Part shown: positions 30,217 to 38,158 of the stretch, piece after piece
Position numbering within the stretch: position 1 is the stretch's first letter
Layout: the number at the start of each line of letters is the position of its first letter
DNA from: Falsiroseomonas stagni DSM 19981
GTDB lineage: Bacteria; Pseudomonadota; Alphaproteobacteria; Acetobacterales; Acetobacteraceae
Length of the DNA stretch: 64,000 nucleotides
Assembly: GCF_900114315.1 (NCBI RefSeq)
Contig: NZ_FOSQ01000013.1
Span: 62,001 to 126,000, forward strand
Reading direction: 5' to 3'
Notes under the pieces: model-generated
Database searches by the model: none
What the model was told of the DNA's origin: nothing
What the model saw: only the letters and a program-made list of their open reading frames with translations
Made by a program: the position numbers and the translations under genes

Positions 30217-32382
30217 ATGGTGCAACCCCAGATGGTCCACACAGGCACCTTGCCCCGGAGACGGCGATGGTCGGCATTCCTTGCCGGCTGCGCCGGGCTG
30301 CTCGCCCTGCTGCTGCTGTGGTCCGGGGCCGAGACGATCGGCGAGCATGTCGAGAGCGATGCGCTGGAAGCCGCGCAACAGCGCGCCGACGCGATCGCGG
30401 AAGTCGCCAGCCAGTTCGCCCAGCGCGCCCTGGCCGCGGCGCGGGACGCGCAGGCCCTGGCCGGGCACTGGGCCTCCCATCGCGCGCCGGAGGAAGCCGC
30501 CATCCGGGCGGAGGTCGCGACGCTGCTGGCCGACCACATCGCGCAATCCGGCGGCGCCATCGCACGCGTGGCCATCGCCGATGCGGCCGGCACCGTGATC
30601 TGGTCCTCCGCCGCGCGGGAAGGGTCGGTCGCGGACAAGCCCTGGTTCCGGGCCCATACCGCATCCGCCGGGCCAGCGCGGGTGAACCCCACCATCGGCA
30701 CCGCGCCGGCGGATGCCGCCCTGCCCGGCTGGACCATCCCCGTCTCCGCCCGGATCGAGGCGCCGGGCGGCGGCTTCGGCGGCGTCGTGGTGGTGGCGCT
30801 TGATATCGGCGGCCTGGAACAGGCCCTGGCCGGCCTGGCGCACCGCCCCGGGGAGGTCGCGGCGATCCTGCGGCAGGAAGGCGACCTGCTGGTGCGAAGC
30901 GCGGGGACGGCCCGGCTGGTCGGCCAGGCCCTCGTCACCGAACGGGCGCGGGCGGCGCTGCTGAACGGCGAAACCACCCCCTTCCGGAGCCACAGCCCCC
31001 TGACCGGGGAGGAGGTGATGATCAGCCTGCGCACCGTGCCCGGCGGCACCATGCTGGCGCTGGGGTCCGCGCCGCTGGGACCCGACCTCGCCTATGCGAA
31101 GCGGGTCCATGCCTGGGCGCGCGTCGCGGCGCTGGTGGCCTGGGGCGCGCTGGTGCTGCTGCTGCTGGCGGGCTTCGCCGTGCTGCGCGGGCGGAACGAC
31201 CGGCGCGAACTGGCCGCGCAACAGGCCGGGCGGGCGGAGATCGAACGCCTGCTGGCCGGGCTGCCCGCCATCGTCTTCCTGCGGGAGGTCGGGCCCGATG
31301 GCACGGCCCGCCACCTCTACCGCAACGGCGACAGCGCGGCGGTATCCGGCTGGCCGGAGGAGGCCCTCCCGCGCCGGCAACCCTGGGCCGACCTCGCCGA
31401 TCCCGAGGCGGATTTCGAGGGCATCTACCAGCGGGCGCTGGTGGAAGGACAGGCGGTGATGGACTGGCGCATGCGCCAGCCCGATGGCGGCTGGGCCTGG
31501 ATGCGCAGCACGCTGCGCCTGCTGGAACGACTGCCCGACGGCCGCGGGCTGGTGGTGGGCTACATCGTCAACATCACCGCCGAACGGGCGGCGGAGGCCC
31601 GCGCGCTCGCCGCCTCCCGCCTCGCCTCGCTGGGGGAGATGGGGGCGGGGCTGGCGCATGAATTGCGGCAGCCGCTGACCGCCATCTCGCTGGCCGCCGG
31701 CGTCGCCGTCATGGCGGCGAAGCGCGGCGACAACGACCGCGTGCTGCAGCGGCTCGACCGCATCCTGGACCAGGTGAAGCGGGGATCGGCGATCATCGAC
31801 TACCTGCGCCGCTTCGCCCGCGGGCGGGAGGATTCGGAAGGGCTGGTGCCGGTGAACCTGGCGGATGCCGTGAACGGCGCGCTGACGCTGTGCGGCGGCG
31901 CGCTGGCGGAAGCCGGGGCGGAAGTGCTGGTGACGCTCGGCCCCCCGGCGCCGGTGGTGCTGGGCCATGCGGTGCCGATCGAGCAGGTACTGCTCAACCT
32001 GCTGTTCAACGCCCGCGATGCGGTGGCCGCGCTGCCGCCGGGGGCGCCGCGGCAGATCGCCATCACCACCGCGGTGGAGGACGGGATCGCGCGGCTGACG
32101 GTCGCCGATACCGGCGGCGGCATCCCCCCGGCGGTGCTCAGCCGGGTCTTCGAGCCCTTCGTCACCACCAAGGGGCCGGACCGCGGCGCCGGGCTGGGCC
32201 TGTCCATCTGCCACGGGCTGATGCGGTCGATGGGCGGGGGGATCGTGGCGGAGAATGCCGGCGCGGGCGCGCGCTTCACCCTCTCCCTCGCCATCGCGCC
32301 GGATGGCGCGGCGGATGGCGCGGCGGATGGCGCGGCGGATGGCGTCACCGAGGATGCGGCGACGCCAGGCGCGCCGGGATAG
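30217..32382 (+). CDS. Membrane sensor histidine kinase (PDC-PAS-HisKA)
   Basis: Protein of 721 residues. First membrane helix about 20-36, large periplasmic sensor (about 40-305) of double-Cache type (DKPWFRAHTAS...GWTIPVSARI; GGVVVVALDI), second helix about 308-326, PAS domain (about 345-450; WAWMRSTLRLLER), HisKA with ASLGEMGAGLAHELRQPL (His481), and HATPase with LNLLFNARDAV, DTGGGIPP and GLGLSICHGLM. No response regulator gene is adjacent, so the partner is elsewhere. The C-terminus carries a DGAA repeat from a 12-bp tandem array. The start may be ATG 30235 (MVHTGT). Confidence 0.9.
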   Translation: MVQPQMVHTGTLPRRRRWSAFLAGCAGLLALLLLWSGAETIGEHVESDALEAAQQRADAIAEVASQFAQRALAAARDAQALAGHWASHRAPEEAAIRAEVATLLADHIAQSGGAIARVAIADAAGTVIWSSAAREGSVADKPWFRAHTASAGPARVNPTIGTAPADAALPGWTIPVSARIEAPGGGFGGVVVVALDIGGLEQALAGLAHRPGEVAAILRQEGDLLVRSAGTARLVGQALVTERARAALLNGETTPFRSHSPLTGEEVMISLRTVPGGTMLALGSAPLGPDLAYAKRVHAWARVAALVAWGALVLLLLAGFAVLRGRNDRRELAAQQAGRAEIERLLAGLPAIVFLREVGPDGTARHLYRNGDSAAVSGWPEEALPRRQPWADLADPEADFEGIYQRALVEGQAVMDWRMRQPDGGWAWMRSTLRLLERLPDGRGLVVGYIVNITAERAAEARALAASRLASLGEMGAGLAHELRQPLTAISLAAGVAVMAAKRGDNDRVLQRLDRILDQVKRGSAIIDYLRRFARGREDSEGLVPVNLADAVNGALTLCGGALAEAGAEVLVTLGPPAPVVLGHAVPIEQVLLNLLFNARDAVAALPPGAPRQIAITTAVEDGIARLTVADTGGGIPPAVLSRVFEPFVTTKGPDRGAGLGLSICHGLMRSMGGGIVAENAGAGARFTLSLAIAPDGAADGAADGAADGVTEDAATPGAPG
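32301..32344 (+). repeat. 12-bp in-frame tandem repeat at kinase C-terminus
   Basis: The unit GGATGGCGCGGC repeats 3.7 times, encoding DGAADGAADGAADG after the ATPase domain. A likely site of copy-number variation that changes the tail without shifting the frame. Confidence 0.85.
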
Positions 32383-32385
32383 GCG

Positions 32386-33186
32386 CTACAACCGCGCGCG
32401 GCGCGCCAGCACCAGTTGGATGTCGCCATCGCGGGCCAGGGCCTCCGCCAGCGACAGCGGCGCCACGCGGGCATCGGCGCGCAGGTGGCGCAGGGGGAAG
32501 CGGGCGGCGATGGCGTGCAGCAGGGCGGCGGGGTCCTGGCCCCGGTCGCGGTTGAACTCCATCAGCACCAGCACGTCCGGGCTGCGGTCCAGCAGGCCCT
32601 GCATCCCGGCCCAGACCGCCTCCTCCGCCCCCTCCACATCGATCTTCACGAAATCCACGGCGCCCGGGGCCAGGTCGTCCAGCCGCAGGGTCGGCACTTC
32701 CGCCTCCGTCACCGTGCCGCCGCCACCCGCCGGCCGCGAACCGGGGGGCAGCAGATGGCCGTTCTTCGGATCCGCGGTGTCGAGGCGCAGCCACCGCACC
32801 TCCCCGCCCCTGTCGGCGGCGGCGGCCTGGTGGATGCGCACGCGGTCGGCCAGGCCGTTCATCACCAGGTTTCGCCCCGCCAGCCCGGCCAGCGCCGCGT
32901 TCGGCTCCACCGCCTCCACCCGCCCGGCCGGGCCGACCATGTCCGCCATGAGGACGGTGAGGAAGCCGAGATTGGCGCCGGCATCGATCGCCACCTGGCC
33001 CGGCCGCAGCACGCGCGCGATGAAGGACACGACCGCGTAGTCCCAGAACCCCTCGATCATCAGCCGCGCCGACAGGCCGAGGTCCCGGCCCTCCACCACC
33101 AGCGGATAGCGGCCGAGCGCGCGGCACAGCACCACGCCATCCGGCAGCGGCACGGCGCGGGCATGGGCACGGATCAGCGCCTGCAT
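32386..33186 (-). CDS. FkbM family methyltransferase
   Basis: Protein of 266 residues from ATG 33186. SAM-binding motif VAIDAGANLGFLTVLMADMV with acidic VEAVEPN, FkbM signature TLRLDDL...VDFVKIDVEGAE, and LVLMEFNRDRGQD. FkbM enzymes O-methylate sugars or polyketides. The start is uncertain: GTG 33255 would add 23 residues (GAGDALFRLEPEDFANPWRRVR) that look coding, and the frame runs on upstream into the next gene. It ends three bases after the sensor kinase, convergent. Confidence 0.82.
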   Translation of the reverse strand: MQALIRAHARAVPLPDGVVLCRALGRYPLVVEGRDLGLSARLMIEGFWDYAVVSFIARVLRPGQVAIDAGANLGFLTVLMADMVGPAGRVEAVEPNAALAGLAGRNLVMNGLADRVRIHQAAAADRGGEVRWLRLDTADPKNGHLLPPGSRPAGGGGTVTEAEVPTLRLDDLAPGAVDFVKIDVEGAEEAVWAGMQGLLDRSPDVLVLMEFNRDRGQDPAALLHAIAARFPLRHLRADARVAPLSLAEALARDGDIQLVLARRARL

Positions 33187-33314
33187 GCGAACGCGCCGCC
33201 AGGGGTTGGCGAAATCCTCCGGCTCCAGCCGGAACAGCGCATCGCCGGCACCCACGCGCCGGCGCCGGCGCCAGCGCCCATGAAGTCGGCTGGCGAGCCG
33301 GAGGAGCCCGAGGC

Positions 33315-33530
33315 TCAGTCGCGATTCTCCATCGAGACCGTGGGATCGCCGGGCGCCGCGGCGCCTTCGCGCCGGCGGCGCCGGACGAAGACGGGCACCA
33401 GCAGCACGACCAGGCCGAGCAGCGCGATGACCCAGAAGGGATAGGTCGACTGGTCCGACCGCCCGGACCAGATCGGCATCATCACCAGCAGGAACAGGCA
33501 GCAGGCGGCCGTGACATAGTAGCCGACCAT
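33315..33530 (-). CDS. Small two-helix membrane protein
   Basis: Protein of 71 residues: two hydrophobic helices (YYVTAACCLFLLVMMPIW; FWVIALLGLVVLLVPVFV) and a basic tail RRRRREG. Not assigned to a family. It begins 5 bp after the dienelactone hydrolase gene and precedes FkbM on the same strand, so it probably belongs to one transcript. Confidence 0.6.
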   Translation of the reverse strand: MVGYYVTAACCLFLLVMMPIWSGRSDQSTYPFWVIALLGLVVLLVPVFVRRRRREGAAAPGDPTVSMENRD

Positions 33531-33535
33531 GCGCG

Positions 33536-34198
33536 TCAGCCCAGGTGGCGGGCGAAGAAGTCGAGCGTCCGCCTCTCCGCCACCGCCGCATCATCGGCCT
33601 TGTAGGAACCGCGGTCCTCGCAGCCGAAGCCGTGGCCGGCGCCCTCATAGACGAAGATCGCGATGCCGGGCTGGGCGGCGCGGATGGCCTCCACGTCGCT
33701 CATCGGGATGGAGGCATCGAGGCTGCCGAAATGCAGTTCGACCGGGCAGGACGGCGTCTCATCCTTCGTGCCGGCGATGCCGCCGCCATACCAGCCGCAG
33801 GCCGCCTTGAAGCTGGTGCTGCGCGTGGCACCCCACCAGGCGACGGTGCCGCCCCAGCAATAGCCGACGATGCCCTTCGCCGCGCCCGCGGGCAGGGCGG
33901 CAGCGCAGGCCTCCACATCCAGCATCGGGCCATCGGCGGGCACCTTGGCGCGCAGGTCGCGGCCGCGCGCCACGTCATCCCCGGTGTAGCCAAGCTCCAC
34001 GCCGCGCTCCACGCGGTCGAACAGCGCGGGGGCGATGACCTGGTAGCCTTCCTTCGCGAAATCGTCGCAGATGCGGCGCATGTGGCGGTTCACGCCGAAG
34101 ATCTCCTGCACCACCACCAGCGCCTTCTTCGCGTCGTCCGGGCCCGCCTTGTAGGCGGCGAAGCGGTGGCCGTCGGCGGCGGTGAGTTCGATCATCAT
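33536..34198 (-). CDS. Dienelactone hydrolase family protein
   Basis: Protein of 220 residues. The Cys nucleophile is in GIVGYCWGGTVAWW (Cys114), followed by the Asp in GSLDASIP and the His in YEGAGHGFGCEDR, completing the Cys-Asp-His triad of carboxymethylenebutenolidase-like enzymes. VVVQEIFGVNRHMRRICD is also typical. It hydrolyses lactones or esters in the cytoplasm; no other aromatic ring-cleavage genes are nearby. Two adjacent ATG codons (34198, 34195) are possible starts. Confidence 0.9.
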   Translation of the reverse strand: MMIELTAADGHRFAAYKAGPDDAKKALVVVQEIFGVNRHMRRICDDFAKEGYQVIAPALFDRVERGVELGYTGDDVARGRDLRAKVPADGPMLDVEACAAALPAGAAKGIVGYCWGGTVAWWGATRSTSFKAACGWYGGGIAGTKDETPSCPVELHFGSLDASIPMSDVEAIRAAQPGIAIFVYEGAGHGFGCEDRGSYKADDAAVAERRTLDFFARHLG

Positions 34199-34237
34199 GG
34201 CGTTTCTTCCGATCCTGGGGCGCGGTATCCTGCCCCC

Positions 34238-34423
34238 ATGGCCGAGATCGTCAACCTGAACAAGGCCCGGAAGGCGGCGAAGAAGCGCGGGGAAGCGGCG
34301 GAAGCCGCGGCGAACCGCGTGAAGCATGGCCGCACGGGGGCGGAGAAGCTGAACGACCGGCGTGAGGAGGCGCGACGCCGCGCCTTGCTGGATGCCGTGA
34401 AGCGCGACGACAAGCCAGGCTAG
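34238..34423 (+). CDS. DUF4169 family protein
   Basis: Protein of 61 residues, MAEIVNLNKARKAAKKRGEA, highly basic and helical, with the family ending RRRALLDAVKRDD. A small alphaproteobacterial protein of unknown role. It is divergent from the dienelactone hydrolase (39 bp between starts). Confidence 0.8.
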   Translation: MAEIVNLNKARKAAKKRGEAAEAAANRVKHGRTGAEKLNDRREEARRRALLDAVKRDDKPG

Positions 34424-34503
34424 CAGCTGTCGAAAAGCCGGCAGCCCGCGCGTCATCATCCCGGCGCCGATCGGGCGCCGCCACGATCGCGAAGGAACGC
34501 GCC

Positions 34504-34848
34504 ATGCAGGTCATGCTGCTGATCCATGCCGATGAAAACGCCTGGCCGCTCATGCCGCCGGCCGCCCGCGACGCGGCCATGGCGGCCTATGGGGCCTATA
34601 CCGCCGCGCTGCGGGAAGCCGGGGCGCTGGTGAACAGCAACCGCCTCCTCCCCACCGCCGCGGCCCATACCGTCCGGATCGTGGATGGCGCGCCGCAGGT
34701 GCTGGACGGCCCCTATGCGGAGACGCGGGAGCAGCTGGGCGGCTACTACCTGATCGACGTGCCGGACATGGCCACCGCGCTCGCCTGGGCGGCGCGCTGC
34801 CCCGGCGCCGGGCATGGCGTGGTGGAGGCCAGGCCCGTGATGGCATGA
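34504..34848 (+). CDS. YciI/DGPF-domain protein (upstream of sigma factor)
   Basis: Protein of 114 residues with a ferredoxin-like fold: MQVMLLIHADE, VLDGPYAETREQLGGYYLIDVPD (DGPF motif), ALAWAARCPGAGHGVVEARPV. DGPF proteins are the standard partners of ECF42 sigma factors, though their action is unsettled. It overlaps the sigma gene by 4 bp. A second DGPF gene lies on the far side (36028-36372). Confidence 0.88.
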   Translation: MQVMLLIHADENAWPLMPPAARDAAMAAYGAYTAALREAGALVNSNRLLPTAAAHTVRIVDGAPQVLDGPYAETREQLGGYYLIDVPDMATALAWAARCPGAGHGVVEARPVMA

Positions 34849-36041
34849 CCGCGGCGTCGCTCGCCGCCGAACGCGCGGCGCGGGACAGCTACGGCAGGCT
34901 GCTGGCCTGGCTGGCGGCGCGGGGGCGCGACATCGCGGCGGCGGAGGATGCGCTGGCCGATGCCTTCGCCGCCGCGCTGGCCACCTGGCCGAGGGACGGC
35001 GTGCCCGACAAGCCCGAGGCCTGGCTGCTGACCGCGGCGCGGCGACGCCTGCTGGACGGGCATCGCCGCCGCGCCACCGCGACCGCCGCCGAACCCACGC
35101 TGCGCCACACGGCGCTGCTGGCGGAGGAGGCGGATGCGGAGGCCATCCCCGACCATCGCCTGGCCCTGCTGCTGGCCTGCGCGGCGCCGGAGGTGGAGCG
35201 CGCGGCGCAGGCGCCGCTGATGCTGCAGGTGGTGCTGGGGCTGGACGCCGCGCGCATCGCCTCCGCCTTCCTGCTCTCCCCCACCGCGATGGGACAGCGG
35301 CTGGTGCGCGCGAAGCGGCGGATCGCGGCCAGCGGCGCCCGCTTCGCCCTGCCGGGGCGGGAGGTGGTGGCGGCACGGCTGCCCGCGGTGCTGGACGCCA
35401 TCTACGCCGCCTATGCCGCCGGGGCGCAGGACCCCGCCGATGGCGGCGCCCTGGCCGGGGAGGCGCTGTGGCTGGCGCGGATCGCCGCGGCGCTGGCGCC
35501 GGAGGAGGCGGAAGCGGCGGGCCTCGCCGCGCTGCTGCTGCACCTGGAAGCGCGGCGGCCGGCCGCGCGGGACGCCGCGGGTCGCTACGTCCCGCTCTCC
35601 GCGCAGGACATGGGCGCCTGGGACACCGCGATGCAGGCGGAGGCAGAGGCGTGGCTTCGCCGCGCCTTCGCGCTGGGCGCGCCCGGGCGCTTCCAGTGGG
35701 AGGCCGCGGTGCAATCGGTCCATGCCGCGCGGCGCGTGACCGGGCGCACCGAATGGCGGGAGATCCTGCTGCTGTACGACGCCTTGATGGCCGCCACGGG
35801 CAGCCCGGTGGTGGCGGTGAACCGCGCCGTGGCGCTGGCCGAGGTGGAAGGCGCGGCCGCCGGGCTGGCCGCCCTGCGAGAGGCCGCCGCGGATGGAAGG
35901 CTGGCGGGCTACCAGCCCTTCTGGGCGGCGATGGCGGCCCTGGCCGGGGGCGAGGAAGCCGCCGCCGCAAGGCAGCGCGCCGCGGGGCTGGCGACGGACC
36001 CCGCGGTGCGCGATTTCCTGCTGCGCCTCACCCCATCATGA
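34845..36041 (+). CDS. ECF sigma factor, ECF42-like with C-terminal extension
   Basis: Protein of 398 residues. Sigma region 2 and 4 at the N-terminus (DIAAAEDALADAFAAALATWP; EAWLLTAARRRLLDGHRR; LGLDAARIASAFLLSPTAMGQRLVRAKRRI), then a long helical TPR-like part (about 190-398), including the SnoaL-free ECF42 signature YAAYAAG, EALWLARIAAAL and SPVVAVNRAVALAEV. No anti-sigma gene. In ECF42 the extension itself controls activity (family knowledge). Coupled by 4 bp to the upstream DGPF gene. Confidence 0.9.
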   Translation: MTAASLAAERAARDSYGRLLAWLAARGRDIAAAEDALADAFAAALATWPRDGVPDKPEAWLLTAARRRLLDGHRRRATATAAEPTLRHTALLAEEADAEAIPDHRLALLLACAAPEVERAAQAPLMLQVVLGLDAARIASAFLLSPTAMGQRLVRAKRRIAASGARFALPGREVVAARLPAVLDAIYAAYAAGAQDPADGGALAGEALWLARIAAALAPEEAEAAGLAALLLHLEARRPAARDAAGRYVPLSAQDMGAWDTAMQAEAEAWLRRAFALGAPGRFQWEAAVQSVHAARRVTGRTEWREILLLYDALMAATGSPVVAVNRAVALAEVEGAAAGLAALREAAADGRLAGYQPFWAAMAALAGGEEAAAARQRAAGLATDPAVRDFLLRLTPS

Positions 36042-36372
36042 CGAGGTGGGGACGCAGCTCGATCGTGCCGAGCGCGGCGGCAGGGCATCGGGCGGCCCAT
36101 ACCTTCGCGGTCTCCAGGTCCGGCACCTCCAGCGTGAAATAGCCGCCAAGCTGCTCGCGCGTTTCGCTGTAGGGGCCATCGAGCACGGCGGCGCCGCGCA
36201 CCAGCGTCGCGGTCTCCGGCCCCTGCAGGCCGGCGCCGCCCTGCACCATCCCGGTCGCGCCCAGCGCATCGGCATAGGCTTTCCAGGCGCCCCAATAGGC
36301 GGCGGCGCGGGCGGGATCGGTGCGCGCGGCGACATCCTCGGGCGCTTCGTGGATCAGCATCGTGACCTTCAT
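36028..36372 (-). CDS. YciI/DGPF-domain protein (convergent with sigma factor)
   Basis: Protein of 114 residues: MKVTMLIHEAPED, AVLDGPYSETREQLGGYFTLEVPDLETAKVWAARCP. A paralogue of the 34504 gene but on the opposite strand, overlapping the sigma gene's 3' end by 14 bp. ATG 36372 was chosen from the family start; an upstream in-frame ATG at 36504 lies across the nitroreductase promoter. It is a likely target of the sigma factor (inference). Confidence 0.88.
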   Translation of the reverse strand: MKVTMLIHEAPEDVAARTDPARAAAYWGAWKAYADALGATGMVQGGAGLQGPETATLVRGAAVLDGPYSETREQLGGYFTLEVPDLETAKVWAARCPAAALGTIELRPHLVMMG

Positions 36373-36487
36373 CGGTGTGTCCTGGCTCGGCGCGCGGAAT
36401 GGCGCGTCCGGGAGCATGACGCGGCCGGGGCGCGGATTTCGACAGGGTTGCCGATTTTTCTTGATATCATTCGTCGTCGAACCATAT

Positions 36488-36503
36488 TGTTCGATATCGA
36501 ACA
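36488..36503. promoter_or_regulatory. Palindromic MarR-type operator
   Basis: A perfect 16-bp palindrome, TGTTCGATATCGAACA, lies 15 bp before the nitroreductase start in an AT-rich island (36455-36510) that contrasts with the GC-rich surroundings. Size and position fit a MarR dimer site; marR is the second gene of the operon, so autorepression is likely. Confidence 0.7.
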
Positions 36504-36518
36504 TATGGAGCTGCCCCG

Positions 36519-37661
36519 ATGACCATCTCCCGCCGCCTCCTGCTCTCCGCCGGCCTGGCCGGCATGGCCCTGTCCCGCACCGCGCGCGGGCAGGTCGTCA
36601 GCGCGGCCGATCCCGCCGCCCCCTGGGAAGCCGCCCCCGCCGCCGCCCAGCATCCGGACCCGCGGGTGCGGGCGCTGGCCTGGGCGGTGCTGGCGCCCAA
36701 CCCGCACAACCGGCAGCCCTGGATCGCGGAGTTGCCGGATGCGGCGCCCGACGCGGTGGTGCTGCGCTGCGACCTGGATCGCCGCCTGCCGGTGACGGAC
36801 CCCTTCGACCGGCAGATCACCATCGGCCTCGGCGCCTTCGTGGAGTTGTTCCGCATGGCGGCGGCGCAGCAGGGGTTTTCCGCCGTGGTGACACCCTTCC
36901 CGGAGGGAGAGCCCCGGCCGCGGCTGGATGGCCGGCCGGTGGCGGTGATCCGCCTGGCGCCGGGTGGCGTCGCGGACCCGTTATTCGCCGATGCCGCCGC
37001 GCGGCGTTCGGTGAAGCGGCCCTTCGACCTGGCGCGGCCGGTGCCGGAGGCCGCGCTGGCCGTACTCGCCGCCACGGTGGATGCACCGCGGCGCTTCGGG
37101 GCGACGACGGCGCCGGCGCGGGTGGAGGCGATCCGCGACCTGGCCTGGCGGGCCTGGCTGATCGAGGCGCGGGATGAGGCTGCGCATCTGGAGAGCGTCG
37201 ATCTGATGCGCTTCGGCCGCGCCGCCGTGGCCGCCAATCCCGACGGCATCAGCATCTACGGCCCGGGGCTGGATGAGGCCGTGGCGGCAGGGCAGTTGAC
37301 GCGGGACGCCATGTTGCCCGGTCGTCCGGGCTACGACATCATGATCCAGCGCTACACGCCGATGCTGGCCGCCACCCCCGCCTATGTCTGGACGACGAGC
37401 CCGGGCAACAGCCGGGCGGAGGCGCTGGCATCCGGCCGGGACTGGCTGCGCATCAACCTGGCCGCCACCGGCCTCGGCCTGTCGCTGCACCCTGTCAGCC
37501 AGGCCCTGCAGGAGTTTTCCGCGATGGCCGGCCCCTATGCCGAGGCGCAGGCGATGCTGGGGGGTGGGGGCGTGGTGCAGATGCTCGGGCGGCTGGGCTA
37601 CGGGCCGACGGTGCCGGCCACGCCGCGCTGGGCGGTCGAAACAAGGATACGCCGCGCGTGA
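36519..37661 (+). CDS. Tat-exported nitroreductase-like flavoprotein
   Basis: Protein of 380 residues with twin-arginine signal SRRLLLSAGLAGMALSRTARG. The Acg/nitroreductase pattern is APNPHNRQPWI (FMN-phosphate region), then AARRSVKRPFDLARPVPEAAL and the C-terminal ATGLGLSLHPVSQALQEF. Probably an FMN protein acting on nitro compounds or quinones in the periplasm. First gene of an operon with marR and preceded by its palindrome. Confidence 0.83.
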   Translation: MTISRRLLLSAGLAGMALSRTARGQVVSAADPAAPWEAAPAAAQHPDPRVRALAWAVLAPNPHNRQPWIAELPDAAPDAVVLRCDLDRRLPVTDPFDRQITIGLGAFVELFRMAAAQQGFSAVVTPFPEGEPRPRLDGRPVAVIRLAPGGVADPLFADAAARRSVKRPFDLARPVPEAALAVLAATVDAPRRFGATTAPARVEAIRDLAWRAWLIEARDEAAHLESVDLMRFGRAAVAANPDGISIYGPGLDEAVAAGQLTRDAMLPGRPGYDIMIQRYTPMLAATPAYVWTTSPGNSRAEALASGRDWLRINLAATGLGLSLHPVSQALQEFSAMAGPYAEAQAMLGGGGVVQMLGRLGYGPTVPATPRWAVETRIRRA

Positions 37662-38101
37662 ATGACCCGCCGCTCTTCGTCCTGTTGAACGAGATCTCGA
37701 TCATCGAGCATCTCGCGCGCAACAGGCTGGAGCGGGCGCTGCCCGAGGGGCTGCGCGTGTCGCATTTCGTGGTGCTCAATCACCTCGTGCGGATGGGCGA
37801 TGGGCGCAGCCTGGTGCGGATTGCCCGTGCCGTGCAGGTGGAGCGCCCCGCCATGACCAACACGATCCAGAAGCTGGAGGCGCGGGGCCTGGTGACGCTG
37901 GAGGCCGATCCGCGCGATGGCCGCGGCAAGCTGGTGTTTCTCACCCCCGCCGGCCGTGCTGCGCGGGAGGAGGCGGTGGCGATCGCGGAGGCGGCGATCG
38001 CGCCGGTCGCCGGTGATGTGTCGGCTGCCGAGGTTGGGGTGGTCCTTCCCGTCTTGCGGCGCCTGCGCGCCGCCCTGGACCGCGCCCGCGACGACGATTG
38101 A
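37658..38101 (+). CDS. MarR family transcriptional regulator
   Basis: Protein of 147 residues: winged-helix core LRVSHFVVLNHLVRMGDGRSLVRIARAVQVERPAMTNTIQKLEARGLVTLEADPRDGRGKLVFLT. GTG start with AAGGA upstream; GTGA overlap with the nitroreductase stop. It is expected to bind the palindrome at 36488 and respond to an oxidant or phenolic compound. Confidence 0.9.
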   Translation: MNDPPLFVLLNEISIIEHLARNRLERALPEGLRVSHFVVLNHLVRMGDGRSLVRIARAVQVERPAMTNTIQKLEARGLVTLEADPRDGRGKLVFLTPAGRAAREEAVAIAEAAIAPVAGDVSAAEVGVVLPVLRRLRAALDRARDDD

Positions 38102-38110
38102 AGGCGGGGC

Positions 38111-38156
38111 CCGGGGGGCGCCAGGCCCCCCGGCGGAGCGCGAGGCGGAGCCTCGC
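38111..38156. terminator. Two-hairpin bidirectional terminator
   Basis: Hairpin 1 CCGGGGGGC/GCCCCCCGG (38111-38119/38125-38133); hairpin 2 GCGAGGC-GGA-GCCTCGC (38140-38156). Lies between marR (plus) and the amidohydrolase (minus), which converge. Similar two-stem layout to the dispersed repeats but a different sequence. Confidence 0.65.
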
Positions 38157-38158
38157 CC

